Shown one piece after another: positions 1 through 9,830 of a stretch of 64,000 nucleotides of DNA. A program made the position numbers and the translations under genes. Position 1 is the stretch's first letter, and each line of letters opens with the position of its first letter. The notes under the pieces are model-generated. The model searched no databases and had not been told where the DNA came from. It saw only the letters and a list, made by a program, of their open reading frames with translations. The DNA is taken from assembly GCA_963703145.1 (NCBI GenBank), contig OY969793.1, forward strand, positions 2,852,001 through 2,916,000. Reading direction: 5' to 3'. This DNA comes from Bog-756 sp963703145 (lineage in GTDB: Bacteria; Actinomycetota; Acidimicrobiia; Acidimicrobiales; RAAP-2).

Positions 1-153
1 GCACCGCAGACGCCGGCCACCGGATCCGGCTCGACACCAGGTACAGCTGAGTGGCGAGCTGCCCTCCGGGACCCGGCCACCGGCCCGGTCGCAGTGCTAC
101 CCTTCGGCGGTCGTCGCTGACACGCTCAGCGGGCCCGATGCTCGGGGGAGCAG

Positions 154-2220
154 ATGTTGGGGGTAGTAATGCGTGTTCGGATCCGGATTCTCGCAGCCGT
201 AGGTTTGGCCGCCATCCTCGTGGTCGTCGGCACCCTGGCCAGTCCAGTGAGCGGCTCTGCGGCCGCGGCACCTCCGAGCCCACGTCAGTCGCCCTCGACC
301 GGCTACACCATGGTGGCCTCCGACGGTGGGGTCTTCTCGTTCAGCGGCGCCCGCTTCCACGGGTCGACCGGGGGCAAGGCACTCAACGCGCCCATCGTCG
401 GCACCGCGCCAACCCCCGATGGTCAGGGCTACTGGTTGGTGGCCTCCGACGGGGGCGTGTTCTCCTTCGGTGATGCGGCGTTCCACGGCTCGATGGGCGG
501 CACTCATCTCAACTCGCCGATCGTCGGAATGGCATCGAGCAACGATGGACGCGGCTACTGGCTGGTGGCCTCCGACGGCGGCATCTTCGCCTTCGGCGAT
601 GCCGGGTTCTTCGGTTCCATGGGCGGCACCCACCTCAATGCGCCCGTGGTTGGCATGGCACCCAATCCCGACGGCAACGGCTATTGGCTGGTGGCCTCCG
701 ACGGTGGCATCTTCTCGTTCGGGTTCTCCTACATCAACACCACGTTCTACGGTTCCATGGGCGGGAAGAAGCTCGATCGACCGATCGTTGGCATGGCGTC
801 GACCGCCGACGGCCTCGGCTACTGGCTGGTGGCCTCTGACGGTGGCATCTTCGCGTTCGGCGACGCGCCGTTCCTCGGCTCCAAGGGAGGCAAGGCACTC
901 AACCGGCCCATCGTGGGCATGACGTCGACGACCGACGGGCATGGCTACTGGCTCGTGGCCTCCGACGGCGGGGTGTTCACCTTCGGCGATGCCCCTTTCG
1001 CCGGTTCGCTGGGTGGCACTCACCTCAATGCCCCGATCGTGGGCATCTCGCTGTCTGGAGCGACCACCGGATCGGTGTTGGCCCAGGGTCTTCCGTCGTT
1101 CTATTCAGTGCCCACCCAACTTCCGTCCGGTCCGGCTGGCACGCTCATGAAGGCTGAGCAGATCGCTGCCCCCGGCATCGACGGCACCGTGTACCGGGTC
1201 ATGTACCTCTCAGAGACGGAACTCGGCAAGCCCGTCGCCGTCACGGGACTGGTGATGGTGCCGACCTCCCCCGCCCCGGCCGGTGGCTACCCGGTGGTCA
1301 CCTGGGGTCACGGGACCAACGGGATGGCCCCGCAGTGCGCCCCCTCCCTCGACCCATCGTCGGCCGTGCCCCTCCAGAACCAGCTACTGGATCAGGGCTG
1401 GGAGGTCACGGCAAGCGACTACCAGGGCGAGGGAACGCCCAACGTCATGCCGTACCTCGCCGGTGTCAGCGCCGCCCGAAACATGATCGACATCGTGCGG
1501 GCCGCTCGGCAGCTACCGGCCGCGCATGCCAGCTCGAACTACGTGGTCTGGGGCCACTCGGAGGGCGGTCAGACCGCGATGTTCGGCCTGAACATCGCCG
1601 CCTCCTACGCCCCCGATATCCACCTCGACGGCGATGTGGCCGGCGCGCCACCTTCCCAGTTCCAGGCCATCTACGCCTTCCTGACCGGGAGCCCATTCCA
1701 GTTCTACCTGTTCATGGCCGGCGCCGGCTTGAATGTCGCCTACGGCAATGCCATCGCCCCACTGTCCGACATCATCACGCCCAAGGGGTTGACCCTCCTC
1801 CCGATCCTCGGACAGGGCTGTTCGGACTTCCTGGCCCAGAACCTCAACGGGCTCCAGCTGTCGACGATCGTGCCGAAGGACCCCTTCACCGTTCCCGCCT
1901 GGAAGCCGCTGCTCCAGGCCAATGACCCGGGGAACTTCACCACGCCGAGCACCGCTCCTCTGCTGATTATCCAGGGCGGGTCCGACGAGCAGATTCCTGT
2001 CGTCACCACTCAGCTGCTCCAGCAGCACGAGTGCTCGATCGGGCAGGGGGTCGAGCGATGGATCTACCCCGGACAGAGCCATGCCGGCGTGATCGCAGTG
2101 TCAATGGCCGACATGGTCACGTGGATCAGCCATCGGTTCGCCGGTGGATCCAACCCGGACCCCTATGTCCCCACCGGCACGTCGGGGACCAACGGGCCAC
2201 CGACTACTACGACCTGTTGA
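154..2220 (+). CDS. Secreted repeat protein fused to a secretory lipase-like alpha/beta hydrolase
   Basis: This 688-residue protein starts with a hydrophobic signal segment (about residues 6-35). About six copies of a 42-residue repeat follow (roughly residues 50-310), with motifs such as GYWLVASDGG and FGDAxFxGSMGG, resembling repeats in secreted actinobacterial proteins. The C-terminal half is an alpha/beta hydrolase of the secretory lipase type: oxyanion region VTWGHGTNG, nucleophile elbow GHSEGG with Ser469, probable acid Asp611 in QGGSDEQIP, and His643 in GQSHAG. It probably hydrolyses esters or lipids outside the cell, and the repeats may bind a surface or polymer. An alternative start at 169 has a better-spaced GGGGG ribosome site and leaves the signal peptide intact. 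Its stop lies 16 bp from the convergent gene. The hydrolase fold is clear; the substrate is not. Confidence 0.88.
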   Translation: MLGVVMRVRIRILAAVGLAAILVVVGTLASPVSGSAAAAPPSPRQSPSTGYTMVASDGGVFSFSGARFHGSTGGKALNAPIVGTAPTPDGQGYWLVASDGGVFSFGDAAFHGSMGGTHLNSPIVGMASSNDGRGYWLVASDGGIFAFGDAGFFGSMGGTHLNAPVVGMAPNPDGNGYWLVASDGGIFSFGFSYINTTFYGSMGGKKLDRPIVGMASTADGLGYWLVASDGGIFAFGDAPFLGSKGGKALNRPIVGMTSTTDGHGYWLVASDGGVFTFGDAPFAGSLGGTHLNAPIVGISLSGATTGSVLAQGLPSFYSVPTQLPSGPAGTLMKAEQIAAPGIDGTVYRVMYLSETELGKPVAVTGLVMVPTSPAPAGGYPVVTWGHGTNGMAPQCAPSLDPSSAVPLQNQLLDQGWEVTASDYQGEGTPNVMPYLAGVSAARNMIDIVRAARQLPAAHASSNYVVWGHSEGGQTAMFGLNIAASYAPDIHLDGDVAGAPPSQFQAIYAFLTGSPFQFYLFMAGAGLNVAYGNAIAPLSDIITPKGLTLLPILGQGCSDFLAQNLNGLQLSTIVPKDPFTVPAWKPLLQANDPGNFTTPSTAPLLIIQGGSDEQIPVVTTQLLQQHECSIGQGVERWIYPGQSHAGVIAVSMADMVTWISHRFAGGSNPDPYVPTGTSGTNGPPTTTTC

Positions 2221-2236
2221 CCCTCAGCCTGAACAG

Positions 2237-3145
2237 TTAGGGCTCGGGCAGCTCCGATCGCTCTCGAAGCATCCTCTGACGGTCCGCCGTGCCGAGACGA
2301 GCAGGCTCGGTCGAGTCGATGAAGTCAAGGAGCGCGTTGACGAACTGCTCCGGGGCCTCGATCTGGGGGAAGTGGCCCACACCCTCGATGATCACCAGCT
2401 GGCTGTCGGGCATGGCCTGGTGGGCGGCGTACGCGTGGCTCACCGGGATGATGTCGTCTCGGTCACCCCAGATGATGAGGGTCGGCATCGGGGACGCCAG
2501 GTAGAGCCGATCCATCGCGCTGACCGTCTGACCGCCGGGGTCGATGACGGACTTGATCGTGCGGGCAAACGCCTGTCGGTTCTCCGCCTCGGCCAGGGAG
2601 GCGTAGGCGCTCCACATCTCGGCGACACGACCCAAGCGGATGCCGCGGCCGTTGATGGTGCGAAACAGGCTGTCTCCCCAGTCGCGGACGAATCCCGGGA
2701 AGATCACCGGCATCACGTACTCGCTCCCTGGCAACGTCAAGAACCGGAGCATCCAGTTCACCTCTCGGCCAAGTCCACCACTGTCGACAAGGACCAGACG
2801 TTCGCACCGCTCGGGATGCTGGTAGGCGAGCTGCATGGCAACCCCACCCCCGAAGGACTGGCCGATGACCGAGGCCCGGTCGATGCCGAGGACCTCGAGC
2901 AGATCGCGGATGCCACTGGCGAAGGCACCGAGCGAGTAGTCCCCGACGGGCTTTTCAGACTGACCATGACCCATCAGGTCTGGGGCGATGACCGTGAACC
3001 GATCGGTCAATCGAGGAATTACGTCCCGCCACGTGCGGGAACTGCCGGCGATTCCGTGAATGAGCAGGAGAGGAGGTCCGCTTCCCTCCATCCGATAGGC
3101 CATGTCGTGGCCATGAATCGAGACGTGGCCGAGGTCGGATTCCAT
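2237..3145 (-). CDS. Alpha/beta hydrolase
   Basis: This soluble alpha/beta hydrolase of about 302 residues carries the oxyanion motif LLIHGIAGSS, the nucleophile elbow GQSFGG, an acid-residue region around WGDRDDIIP and a catalytic His in GVGHFPQIEAPE. The layout fits the epoxide hydrolase/haloalkane dehalogenase/C-C hydrolase superfamily. I chose the start at 3145 because AAGGAG lies nine bases upstream. An in-frame extension to 3193 exists but has no ribosome site. The gene is convergent with the lipase fusion and divergent from the DHFR-like gene, so it is probably monocistronic. The substrate cannot be read from the sequence. Confidence 0.88.
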   Translation of the reverse strand: MESDLGHVSIHGHDMAYRMEGSGPPLLLIHGIAGSSRTWRDVIPRLTDRFTVIAPDLMGHGQSEKPVGDYSLGAFASGIRDLLEVLGIDRASVIGQSFGGGVAMQLAYQHPERCERLVLVDSGGLGREVNWMLRFLTLPGSEYVMPVIFPGFVRDWGDSLFRTINGRGIRLGRVAEMWSAYASLAEAENRQAFARTIKSVIDPGGQTVSAMDRLYLASPMPTLIIWGDRDDIIPVSHAYAAHQAMPDSQLVIIEGVGHFPQIEAPEQFVNALLDFIDSTEPARLGTADRQRMLRERSELPEP

Positions 3146-3437
3146 GGCCACAGTCTCCTTCACTGGCGAGGAGCGTGTCGCCGAGGCACACAACTCGGTG
3201 GGGTCCCGGTCCGGTGGTCGGAGTCGACCCTGACGGCCCGACGGCAGGCACCACGGATGCGGTACCTGGATGGGGGTCGCAGGCTCCGATCCCGAACACG
3301 CCCCTCAGAGTCCCTGGACCGAGATTGCACGGTGCTCGGGGCCCTTCCCGAAGGCTGCGGCGCTCGGGGCGTGGCGACCCCGGAGACGTCTCATTTACAC
3401 TCTCCTCGGGTGCCGTAAAACACCACTGAGGAGCGGG

Positions 3438-3998
3438 ATGGCCAAACTGATCTATGTGGCGAATGTGTCCCTTGACGGCTTCACCGAGGACATGCAGGGC
3501 AGGTTCGACTGGACCGAGCCCACCGACGAGGTCTTCACCTTCATCACCGACCTGGTCCGTCCCGTCGGCACGTACCTCTACGGACGACGCATGTACGAGA
3601 CGATGGCTGTTTGGGAACTCGAGCCCGCCCTCGCTGCCCAGTCGGAGTTCGGGGCCGACTTCGCACAGATGTGGCAGGCGGCCGACAAGATCGTCTACTC
3701 CACTACGTTGCACACGGCCTCGACCGCCAGGACGCGGCTCGAGCGCCGTTTCGACCCCGATTCGGTCCGGACGATGAAGACGTCCGCCAAGAGTGATCTG
3801 ACCATCGGCGGACCAATCCTGGCGACCCACGCGTTCGATGCCGGGTTGATCGACGAATGTCAGCTCTTCATCTATCCGATGCTCGTCGGTGAAGGAATGT
3901 CCGCACTACCGAGCAACGCTTGCGCCCAGTTGGACCTTCTGGAGGAACACCGGTTCGACAGCGGCGTGGTGTATCTGCGGTACGGCATCCAGAACTGA
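3438..3998 (+). CDS. Dihydrofolate reductase family protein (RibD C-terminal type)
   Basis: This 186-residue protein opens with the strand MAKLIYVANVSLDGFTED, typical of the RibD_C/DHFR-like family. It continues with YLYGRRMYETM, the cofactor-binding region DLTIGGPILATHAFDAGLIDE, and a C-terminal strand FDSGVVYLRYG. Such proteins have an NAD(P)H-binding reductase fold, but most stand-alone members have no assigned substrate. The start at 3438 follows GAGGAG at a good distance; a longer open frame reaching upstream to 3270 is not supported. The 290-bp region before it also holds the start of the divergent hydrolase. Confidence 0.88.
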   Translation: MAKLIYVANVSLDGFTEDMQGRFDWTEPTDEVFTFITDLVRPVGTYLYGRRMYETMAVWELEPALAAQSEFGADFAQMWQAADKIVYSTTLHTASTARTRLERRFDPDSVRTMKTSAKSDLTIGGPILATHAFDAGLIDECQLFIYPMLVGEGMSALPSNACAQLDLLEEHRFDSGVVYLRYGIQN

Positions 3999-4132
3999 CC
4001 CTTCTGTGTGGGGGTCACCTGGTGTCCCTCAGGATCCACCCTCGGACGGCGGCTGAGGCGACGAACAACCTATGTCTAGAGCGGGACCAGTCGCGTCGTC
4101 CAGGGAGCGGCTCCAACTGCCACTCCGTTCAG

Positions 4133-5398
4133 CTATTTCGGGGCTCTGACCTGCCGATTGTGCACGGATATCTTCACAGGCGGGCTGATGCCGCTGCCAC
4201 TGGCATTGGATGCTTGTGAAAACAGGAGGTACGAGCCGTTTGGAACTGACGTCGTGTCCCAGTCATAGAGCCAGCCCCAGGGTGTGGGAACCGCTGTTCC
4301 TATGACCTGGGCGAAATAGGGTCCCCCGAAGAGCACGAACTGGACGCTGGTCGCGTTCGTCGCGGAAGCATCCAGATAGGTAGAGGCCGACAGTCTCTCT
4401 TTGTTGGTGGGCACCACAATGCTGGTGGTGGGTGGGTTGTTCACGAACAGGGAGGCCGAAGCGTTGTTCGACAGGGGCAGACCCTCGAGGAGGGTGCCTA
4501 CCTGCAGATTGACCGACTGGGGCCCAGATACCGTTGACGGGACAGCAAAGGCGCCAGACAGAACAGGCGGGAAGAACGTCGTGCCGTCGTAGGTCGCAGG
4601 GGCTACGTGGATAGACGATCCAACCGTGGTGCTCGTTCCCTTAGGACTCACCAGCGTGACGGTCACACTCGGGGCTGAGCTACTACCACCACCCAGGCCT
4701 GCCTGGAGTTCGGCCAAGGTGGACACCCACCAGTACGTCGTCGCAGCTGGGGCATCGGTCACTGAGATGCTCTGGTTCGGGACGGCGGTTGACGCCGAGA
4801 GCGAAACGGTGGGGTTTGGCGGAAGCAACGGGAAGCCTGAATATTCGAACACTGCGCTTCCGGCGGCAACGGGCTTGAACGATGTCAGGTCAATCATGGC
4901 CACGGCACAGCCGATCATTCCCGAGTTGAACTCCTTTTGGGATGGAGGACATGACGCGTTCGGATCAAGCGGCTGAAAGGCCGGCACGGTCCAGGTGAAG
5001 CTCAGATTGCCCGACAGGTTGGACACTGGGAGAGCCTCGGACGCCAGGTCGACCTCCTTCAACGTCGCCAGCAGGGCACCGAGCGCGGCGGCTGAGGCCA
5101 CTTGTCCGGTCAGCAGAGGCTTGGCCGCCGGGTCGATCGCCAGAAGCAGACTCGTCCCAATCACCAGATAGGGATGCAACGCAGGCATTCCCGTGCAGCT
5201 GATTGCGATTTTGCTTCCGCTGGAAACGCCGGTGATCAACGGGAGTGAGCTTCCGTTGAACGTGCACTGCGGACCACTCGCTGCTGCTTTGGGAGTCGGC
5301 AGACTAGCTGCACCGACCCCCTGTTCGGTCACCGCTACTGTCAACACCCCGATGAGGAGCACCATGGCCAACAAGGCCTTTACAACACGCAACAACAT
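4133..5398 (-). CDS. Secreted protein with C-terminal Ig-like domain, function unknown
   Basis: The 421-residue protein has a signal peptide (residues 1-31, hydrophobic core LLAMVLLIGVLTVAV, probable cleavage after GVGAA). The middle part is rich in Ser, Thr, Pro and Ala with scattered cysteines. The last ~95 residues look like an Ig-like or bacterial surface domain (PPTTSIVVPTNKERLSAS ... WDTTSVPNGSYLL). AGGGGGA lies just upstream of the ATG at 5398. It is probably exported and extracellular. No catalytic motif is visible, and I do not recognise a family for the N-terminal 300 residues. Confidence 0.75.
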   Translation of the reverse strand: MLLRVVKALLAMVLLIGVLTVAVTEQGVGAASLPTPKAAASGPQCTFNGSSLPLITGVSSGSKIAISCTGMPALHPYLVIGTSLLLAIDPAAKPLLTGQVASAAALGALLATLKEVDLASEALPVSNLSGNLSFTWTVPAFQPLDPNASCPPSQKEFNSGMIGCAVAMIDLTSFKPVAAGSAVFEYSGFPLLPPNPTVSLSASTAVPNQSISVTDAPAATTYWWVSTLAELQAGLGGGSSSAPSVTVTLVSPKGTSTTVGSSIHVAPATYDGTTFFPPVLSGAFAVPSTVSGPQSVNLQVGTLLEGLPLSNNASASLFVNNPPTTSIVVPTNKERLSASTYLDASATNATSVQFVLFGGPYFAQVIGTAVPTPWGWLYDWDTTSVPNGSYLLFSQASNASGSGISPPVKISVHNRQVRAPK

Positions 5399-5403
5399 CG
5401 CAT

Positions 5404-5771
5404 CCCCCTAGCCAGACGCACCATTGAGTCCAACACATCAGCTATGCCCATCCACGACGTCGCCAACCATTTGCTTTGGACGATGACCCGCGGGCGGTGG
5501 ATCACTCGGTGGAGTGATCGCAACTCTTGGGAGGCTCCAGCTGGGCGGGTTCCAGGCCCAAGAGGGAAGTACGACTTGACATGACTCGAGCTGATGCGGG
5601 GCTCCCGAGCACTGGAACGGCACGACATGGACCATCGTCCCCAGTCCTGACGCCAACGGCGACAACGGGCTCAACGACGGCACGCAGCCGGTCAGTCCGG
5701 CGGCGGCGGTCGGCCCTCGAGTGCCGAGGTACCTGCGGCGTTCTCAGCTCACTGAGCTGAGGACCCGGTGC
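5404..5771. other. Intergenic region with two hairpins
   Basis: No convincing gene lies in these 368 bp. A perfect 8-bp stem, GATCACTC-GGTG-GAGTGATC, sits at 5500-5519 between the start of the secreted-protein gene and the end of the MMPL gene. A copy of the dispersed 7-7-7 palindrome lies at 5742-5762, ten bases past the MMPL stop codon. Confidence 0.6.
5742..5762. repeat. Dispersed palindrome, single copy
   Basis: TCTCAGC-TCACTGA-GCTGAGG. Left arm, 7-base spacer and right arm fit the family exactly. The spacer itself extends the symmetry, so the dyad is nearly continuous. It lies just 3' of the MMPL gene. Confidence 0.85.
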
Positions 5772-8021
5772 TCACGGGGCGCCAGTCTCCCCCCGTTGGA
5801 GGCCGGTTGCGGCCGGTGGGGTCGCATCCACCTCGACCCCCAGCTTGGGTACCACCCTGTCGAGCCACGATGGCATCCACCAGTTGGCCCGGCCCAGCAG
5901 CTCCATAATGGCCGGCACCAATATCATGCGCACCAGCGTTGCGTCGATGAAGATGGCGGCGGCCAGTCCCAGCCCGAACACCTTCAGAACGTGCAGAGGA
6001 TCGCCGATCACGAACGATCCAAACACGCAGACCATGATGGCGGCAGCAGCGGTGATGACCCGGGCCGTCTTGGCCAACCCGTCAGCCACGGAGGTTGAGT
6101 TGTCACCGGTGCGGCGCCATTCCTCACGAATCCGGGACAGCAGGAACACCTCGTAGTCCATGGATAGCCCGAACAGGATGGTGAACATCATCAGAGGGAT
6201 CCATGGGTCGATGGGGCCGGTGGACCCGATGCCGATCAACCCGCCCAGCCACCCCCACTGGAACACCGCCACGATGACTCCGTAGGCGGCAGCTACAGAC
6301 AGCATATTGACTACCACTGCCTTCAATGGGATGGCCAGCGACCGGAATACAGCCATCAGCAACAAGAAGGCGAGCAGCAGTACCGCGCCGATCACCCACA
6401 CCAGGCGTGATGAGAGGTATGCCGAGGCATCGACTGAGCCGGCAGTCTCACCGCCCACGTAGGCCACCACACCGGTCCCCATCGTGGCCGAGGGGAGCAC
6501 GTCATTGCGCAGGGTGTGGACGATGGCCTCGGTCTGGGCCGACTGGGGTGATGTGGTGGGATAAGCGATGATCACCGCGTCTCGACCTGAGGCGCTGAAC
6601 TGCACCGGCGTGGCAAAGGCCACACCTGGCGTACCTGCCACCTTGCCCCGCAGCGACTCGACTGCGGCCTGGTGGCCCTCGGGCACGGTGGCGGCGATAA
6701 TCAGCGGTCCGTTGAACCCGGGCCCGAAGCCAGTAGCTAAGGCATCGAATGCCTGTCGGGTGGTGGTCGATGTCGGGTCGTTGCCGGCATCCGTGAAGGC
6801 CAGACGCATGGAGAAGAACGGCAGGGCCAGCAGTACCAGGACAATGAGCGCCGCCGTCATAGCCACAATCGGCCGATGTTGAACAGTTCGGCTCCACCGG
6901 TACCAGAAGCCGCGTGGCGAAGGTTCAGCCCCGCTTTGCAACAGACCCGGGACATGGAGTTTGTCGATGGCTCTGCCCGAGAATCCGAGCATGGCCGGCA
7001 GCAGGGTGATGGCCGCCGCCATGACCAACACCACCGCGGCGATGGCGCCAACGGCCAGACCCCGCATGAAGGGGAGCTGCAAGAGGAACAGGCCGAGCAG
7101 CGAGAGGATGACGGTGGTGCCGGCAAACAACACGGCGCGGCCCGACGTGGCCAGCGACACTGAGGTGGCATCACGAGGGTCACGGCCTTCGGCCAATCCT
7201 TGCCGATACCGGGTTACGACAAAAAGGGCGTAATCGATACCTACCCCTAGCCCGATCATGGCCATCATCTCTGGGGCGAATACCGGGGTCGTGATCACGT
7301 GGGACAAGAGGTCGAGCACGGCGAAGGAAATGGCGATTCCGAACAGGGCCGTCAGGATCGGAAGGCCCATGGCCACCACCGAGCCGAAGGCCAACAACAT
7401 GATGACGATGGCGGCGAGGATGCCGATTCCCTCGGCAGGACCGGGAGCTGCGCCCGCGACAAGACTGATGGCCTGGCCGCCAAGGGCGACGTGGTAGCCG
7501 GGGGCACCAAAGGACTGGGCGGTACTGACCACCTTCTTGATGGCAGCCGTGGGGAGATCCCCTGCTTGTTCGTCGAAGATCACCTGCACGTAAGCGATGT
7601 GGCCGTCGGAAGAGATCTGTGGACCAGGCGGAGTGAACGGGTCGATCACCTTTCCAACATGGGCGAGTGGTTTGAGGGCGGCCACCATCTGGGCCGTGCG
7701 GGCTTCAACCGAGGAGGATGTGATCGGCCCACTGGAGCTGATCACCACCTGGTTGGGACTCCCCGCCTGGTTGGGAAACGCCCGGTCCAGGATTTGCTGC
7801 ACTGGCTGTGCCCCGCCGGTCAGGTTGTTGGAGAAATTGCTGCCCAGAGTCTGGGCGCCCACATTGGCTCCGACTAGGGCAATGAGCCAGAGGATGAGAA
7901 CGGTCCACCGGTGGTCATGACACCAACCGGCAATGCGGGCGAGGGCGCTCTCCTCGGCCGGCTTTGACTTGTGTCGATCCGAGACGGGGCGCTCATCGAG
8001 TTGGGGAGACATAGTGGTCAT
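5772..8021 (-). CDS. MMPL/RND-family membrane transporter
   Basis: This 749-residue integral membrane protein has two similar halves. Each has one N-terminal membrane helix, an exported loop domain and a bundle of about five helices. The MMPL signatures GVGIDYALFVVTRYR (first half) and GLSMDYEVFLLSRIREEW (second half) are present, with a cytoplasmic region between them. Members move lipids or other hydrophobic compounds across the membrane using the proton gradient. I chose the start at 8021 because GAAGGG lies six bases upstream; the frame extends to 8087 without a ribosome site. No regulator or lipid-synthesis gene is adjacent, so the cargo is unknown. Confidence 0.93.
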   Translation of the reverse strand: MTTMSPQLDERPVSDRHKSKPAEESALARIAGWCHDHRWTVLILWLIALVGANVGAQTLGSNFSNNLTGGAQPVQQILDRAFPNQAGSPNQVVISSSGPITSSSVEARTAQMVAALKPLAHVGKVIDPFTPPGPQISSDGHIAYVQVIFDEQAGDLPTAAIKKVVSTAQSFGAPGYHVALGGQAISLVAGAAPGPAEGIGILAAIVIMLLAFGSVVAMGLPILTALFGIAISFAVLDLLSHVITTPVFAPEMMAMIGLGVGIDYALFVVTRYRQGLAEGRDPRDATSVSLATSGRAVLFAGTTVILSLLGLFLLQLPFMRGLAVGAIAAVVLVMAAAITLLPAMLGFSGRAIDKLHVPGLLQSGAEPSPRGFWYRWSRTVQHRPIVAMTAALIVLVLLALPFFSMRLAFTDAGNDPTSTTTRQAFDALATGFGPGFNGPLIIAATVPEGHQAAVESLRGKVAGTPGVAFATPVQFSASGRDAVIIAYPTTSPQSAQTEAIVHTLRNDVLPSATMGTGVVAYVGGETAGSVDASAYLSSRLVWVIGAVLLLAFLLLMAVFRSLAIPLKAVVVNMLSVAAAYGVIVAVFQWGWLGGLIGIGSTGPIDPWIPLMMFTILFGLSMDYEVFLLSRIREEWRRTGDNSTSVADGLAKTARVITAAAAIMVCVFGSFVIGDPLHVLKVFGLGLAAAIFIDATLVRMILVPAIMELLGRANWWMPSWLDRVVPKLGVEVDATPPAATGLQRGETGAP

Positions 8022-8689
8022 CTGATGCCCTTCAATGGAATTTGGCAGCTGGATCGCCGGCAATCGTATCTGGCACTCACTGGTCAAAGAACCCCGGCTC
8101 GCCCAGCAGCAACTGTCATGACGGAGTCGGCCACAGTGCGCTGTGAGTGGCCCATTTCACTGCTCCTCTGCAACTCGACTTGAACCACCTGCCCTTCTCG
8201 GTCTCCTTCGAAGCCTGTATGCACAATGGACGGTTTGGGGCCCACTAACTCATCGGTCACTCCTCGTCTCTGAGACTGAACCAGTCGACTGGCTCACTCC
8301 TCCGGCCGGGGACTGGATCGCCCACGAACTGGTCGCCACAGCCTTCAGCACGAAGATTGAGGAGCGGTTGGGATCAACGGAACAGTCGGAAGTCCTGTCC
8401 CCCCGACTCTGGAGGCGTGATGCTACGGGCCCTCCTCGATCGACACATTCGGGCGCCCGGCTACCCGGAGATCAGGAAATCGCTCCAGAGTCCTGAGGTC
8501 TGGGTCCTGAGCAACTACACGTCGGCGCCCACTCGCACTGGGACTACTGGACCTTGGGCACCTGCGGATCACTCGTACCTACGGCCGTACGCGACGATGG
8601 CCGATGAGTTTTACCCCCTCGGTCCGTCTGTCCCATAGCAGTTGCTTGATTGGCGATAACCAGTCGCATGCCCAAAAGGAGTCCCTACT
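8022..8689. other. 668-bp region without a recognised gene
   Basis: This lies upstream of both the MMPL gene and the SRPBCC gene, so it should carry their divergent promoters. Open frames of 70-117 codons exist on the plus strand (for example 8143-8496), but none has a ribosome site plus recognisable protein sequence. I see no copy of the dispersed palindrome here. Confidence 0.5.
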
Positions 8690-9175
8690 ATGGCCAACGA
8701 GACCCTCAGTGCCACCATCACGATCAAGGCACCGGCTGATGCAGTCTTCGCGATCATCGCCAACCCGTCCCGTCATCCTGCAATCGACGGGACGGGCTGG
8801 GTTCGCGAACCCACAGAGCGGCAACTCCTGACGGCGTCAGGACAAGTCTTTCGGATGGCCATGTACCATCCGAACCATCCGAATGGACACTACGAGATGG
8901 CCAATCAGATCGAGATGTTCGATCCGCCGCACGCCATCTCCTGGAAACCAGGCTATGACCCCGGGACTGGCGACCTCCAGTTCGGTGGCTGGATCTGGCG
9001 CTATGACCTTGCATCAGTTGCCCCATCTGCGACCGAGGTCACGCTTTCATACGATTGGTCGGCGGTGCCCGATGATGTGCGCCGGACGGGTCCGGACTTC
9101 CCGCCGTTCCCTCCCGATCATCTACACAACTCGCTCAACCATCTCGCCGCACTGGTCTCGTTGCCCGCAGCTTGA
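8690..9175 (+). CDS. SRPBCC family protein
   Basis: This 161-residue protein fits the START-like/SRPBCC fold. It has an N-terminal strand ETLSATITIKAPADAVFAII followed by helix NPSRHPAID, central strands with QVFRMAMYHP and GHYEMANQIEMFDPPHAISWKPGY, and a long C-terminal helix HNSLNHLAALVSL. Such proteins bind small hydrophobic ligands or act as cyclases and stress proteins. AAGGAG sits eight bases before the ATG. The next gene, 150 bp downstream on the same strand, is another small ligand-binding fold. The ligand is unknown. Confidence 0.87.
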   Translation: MANETLSATITIKAPADAVFAIIANPSRHPAIDGTGWVREPTERQLLTASGQVFRMAMYHPNHPNGHYEMANQIEMFDPPHAISWKPGYDPGTGDLQFGGWIWRYDLASVAPSATEVTLSYDWSAVPDDVRRTGPDFPPFPPDHLHNSLNHLAALVSLPAA

Positions 9176-9326
9176 GCCCAGACCATGTCCCGAAATGCCG
9201 AGCGGCCGACACTGTTGGCAAGGCCACCCAACGATGCCCTGAACATGGATTGGCCGCGCTGCTACTGGGAACAATTGAACTGACAGGGAGCGCGAAAGCG
9301 GCTCCCGAGAGGGAAGTGAGGTTTTG

Positions 9327-9830
9327 ATGTCCGACAAACTGACAACGTGCTTGTGGTTTGATCACGGTGAGGCCCGTCCGGCAGCTGAATTCTACGCGAG
9401 GACCTTTCCCAGCAGCCATGTTGACGCCGCTCACCGAGCACCGTCGGACTATCCAGACGGATCCGCCGGAAGCGAGCTTACGGTCGAGTTCACGGTGCTT
9501 GGCCGATCATTCGTGGGGCTCAACGGTGGGCCGCATTTCGTTCCGAACGAGGCCGTCAGCTTCATGGTCCTCACCGACGACCAAGCCGAAACCGATCGGT
9601 ATTGGGACGCGATCGTCGACAACGGCGGAGAGGAGAGCGCGTGTGGCTGGTGTAGAGACCGCTGGGGGTTCTCCTGGCAAATCACGCCTCGGGCGTTGCT
9701 GGATGCCATGAACAGCCAGGACAAGGCCGCCGCGAAGCGAACGATGGATGCGATGATGACAATGACGAAGATCGACATCATGGCGATCGAGACGGCGGCC
9801 CGAGGATCCACGCAGCGCCCTTCGGGCTGA
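9327..9830 (+). CDS. PhnB-like VOC-fold protein (3-demethylubiquinone-9 3-methyltransferase-like family)
   Basis: This protein of 167 residues has the PhnB/3-dmu-9_3-mt pattern: an N-terminal TTCLWFDHGEARPAAEFYARTFPSS, then VEFTVLGRSFVGLNGGPHF, SFMVLTDDQAETDRYW, CGWCRDRWGFSWQITPRAL and a C-terminal helical tail. Despite the family name, most members are uncharacterised small VOC-fold proteins and are not methyltransferases. The ATG at 9327 is preceded by AAGTGAGG. The 150 bp before it hold no other gene. The fold is secure; the activity is not. Confidence 0.87.
   Translation: MSDKLTTCLWFDHGEARPAAEFYARTFPSSHVDAAHRAPSDYPDGSAGSELTVEFTVLGRSFVGLNGGPHFVPNEAVSFMVLTDDQAETDRYWDAIVDNGGEESACGWCRDRWGFSWQITPRALLDAMNSQDKAAAKRTMDAMMTMTKIDIMAIETAARGSTQRPSG

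Noticed and set aside
1..153. End of an upstream gene at the window edge (a plus-strand frame closing at 46-48)
   Set aside because: Only about 15 codons are visible, too short to tell from chance.
97..1023. 308-codon minus-strand frame opposite the lipase fusion
   Set aside because: It mirrors the repeat-rich plus-strand gene, has low-complexity GGHQPVA-type sequence and no independent ribosome site.
2222..2242. Dispersed palindrome between the first two genes
   Set aside because: The left arm CCTCAGC is perfect but the right arm GTTAGGG matches at only 4 of 7, so I do not count it as a family copy.
8143..8496. 117-codon plus-strand frame before the SRPBCC gene
   Set aside because: No ribosome site, no recognised pattern and proline/arginine-rich composition typical of chance frames at this GC.
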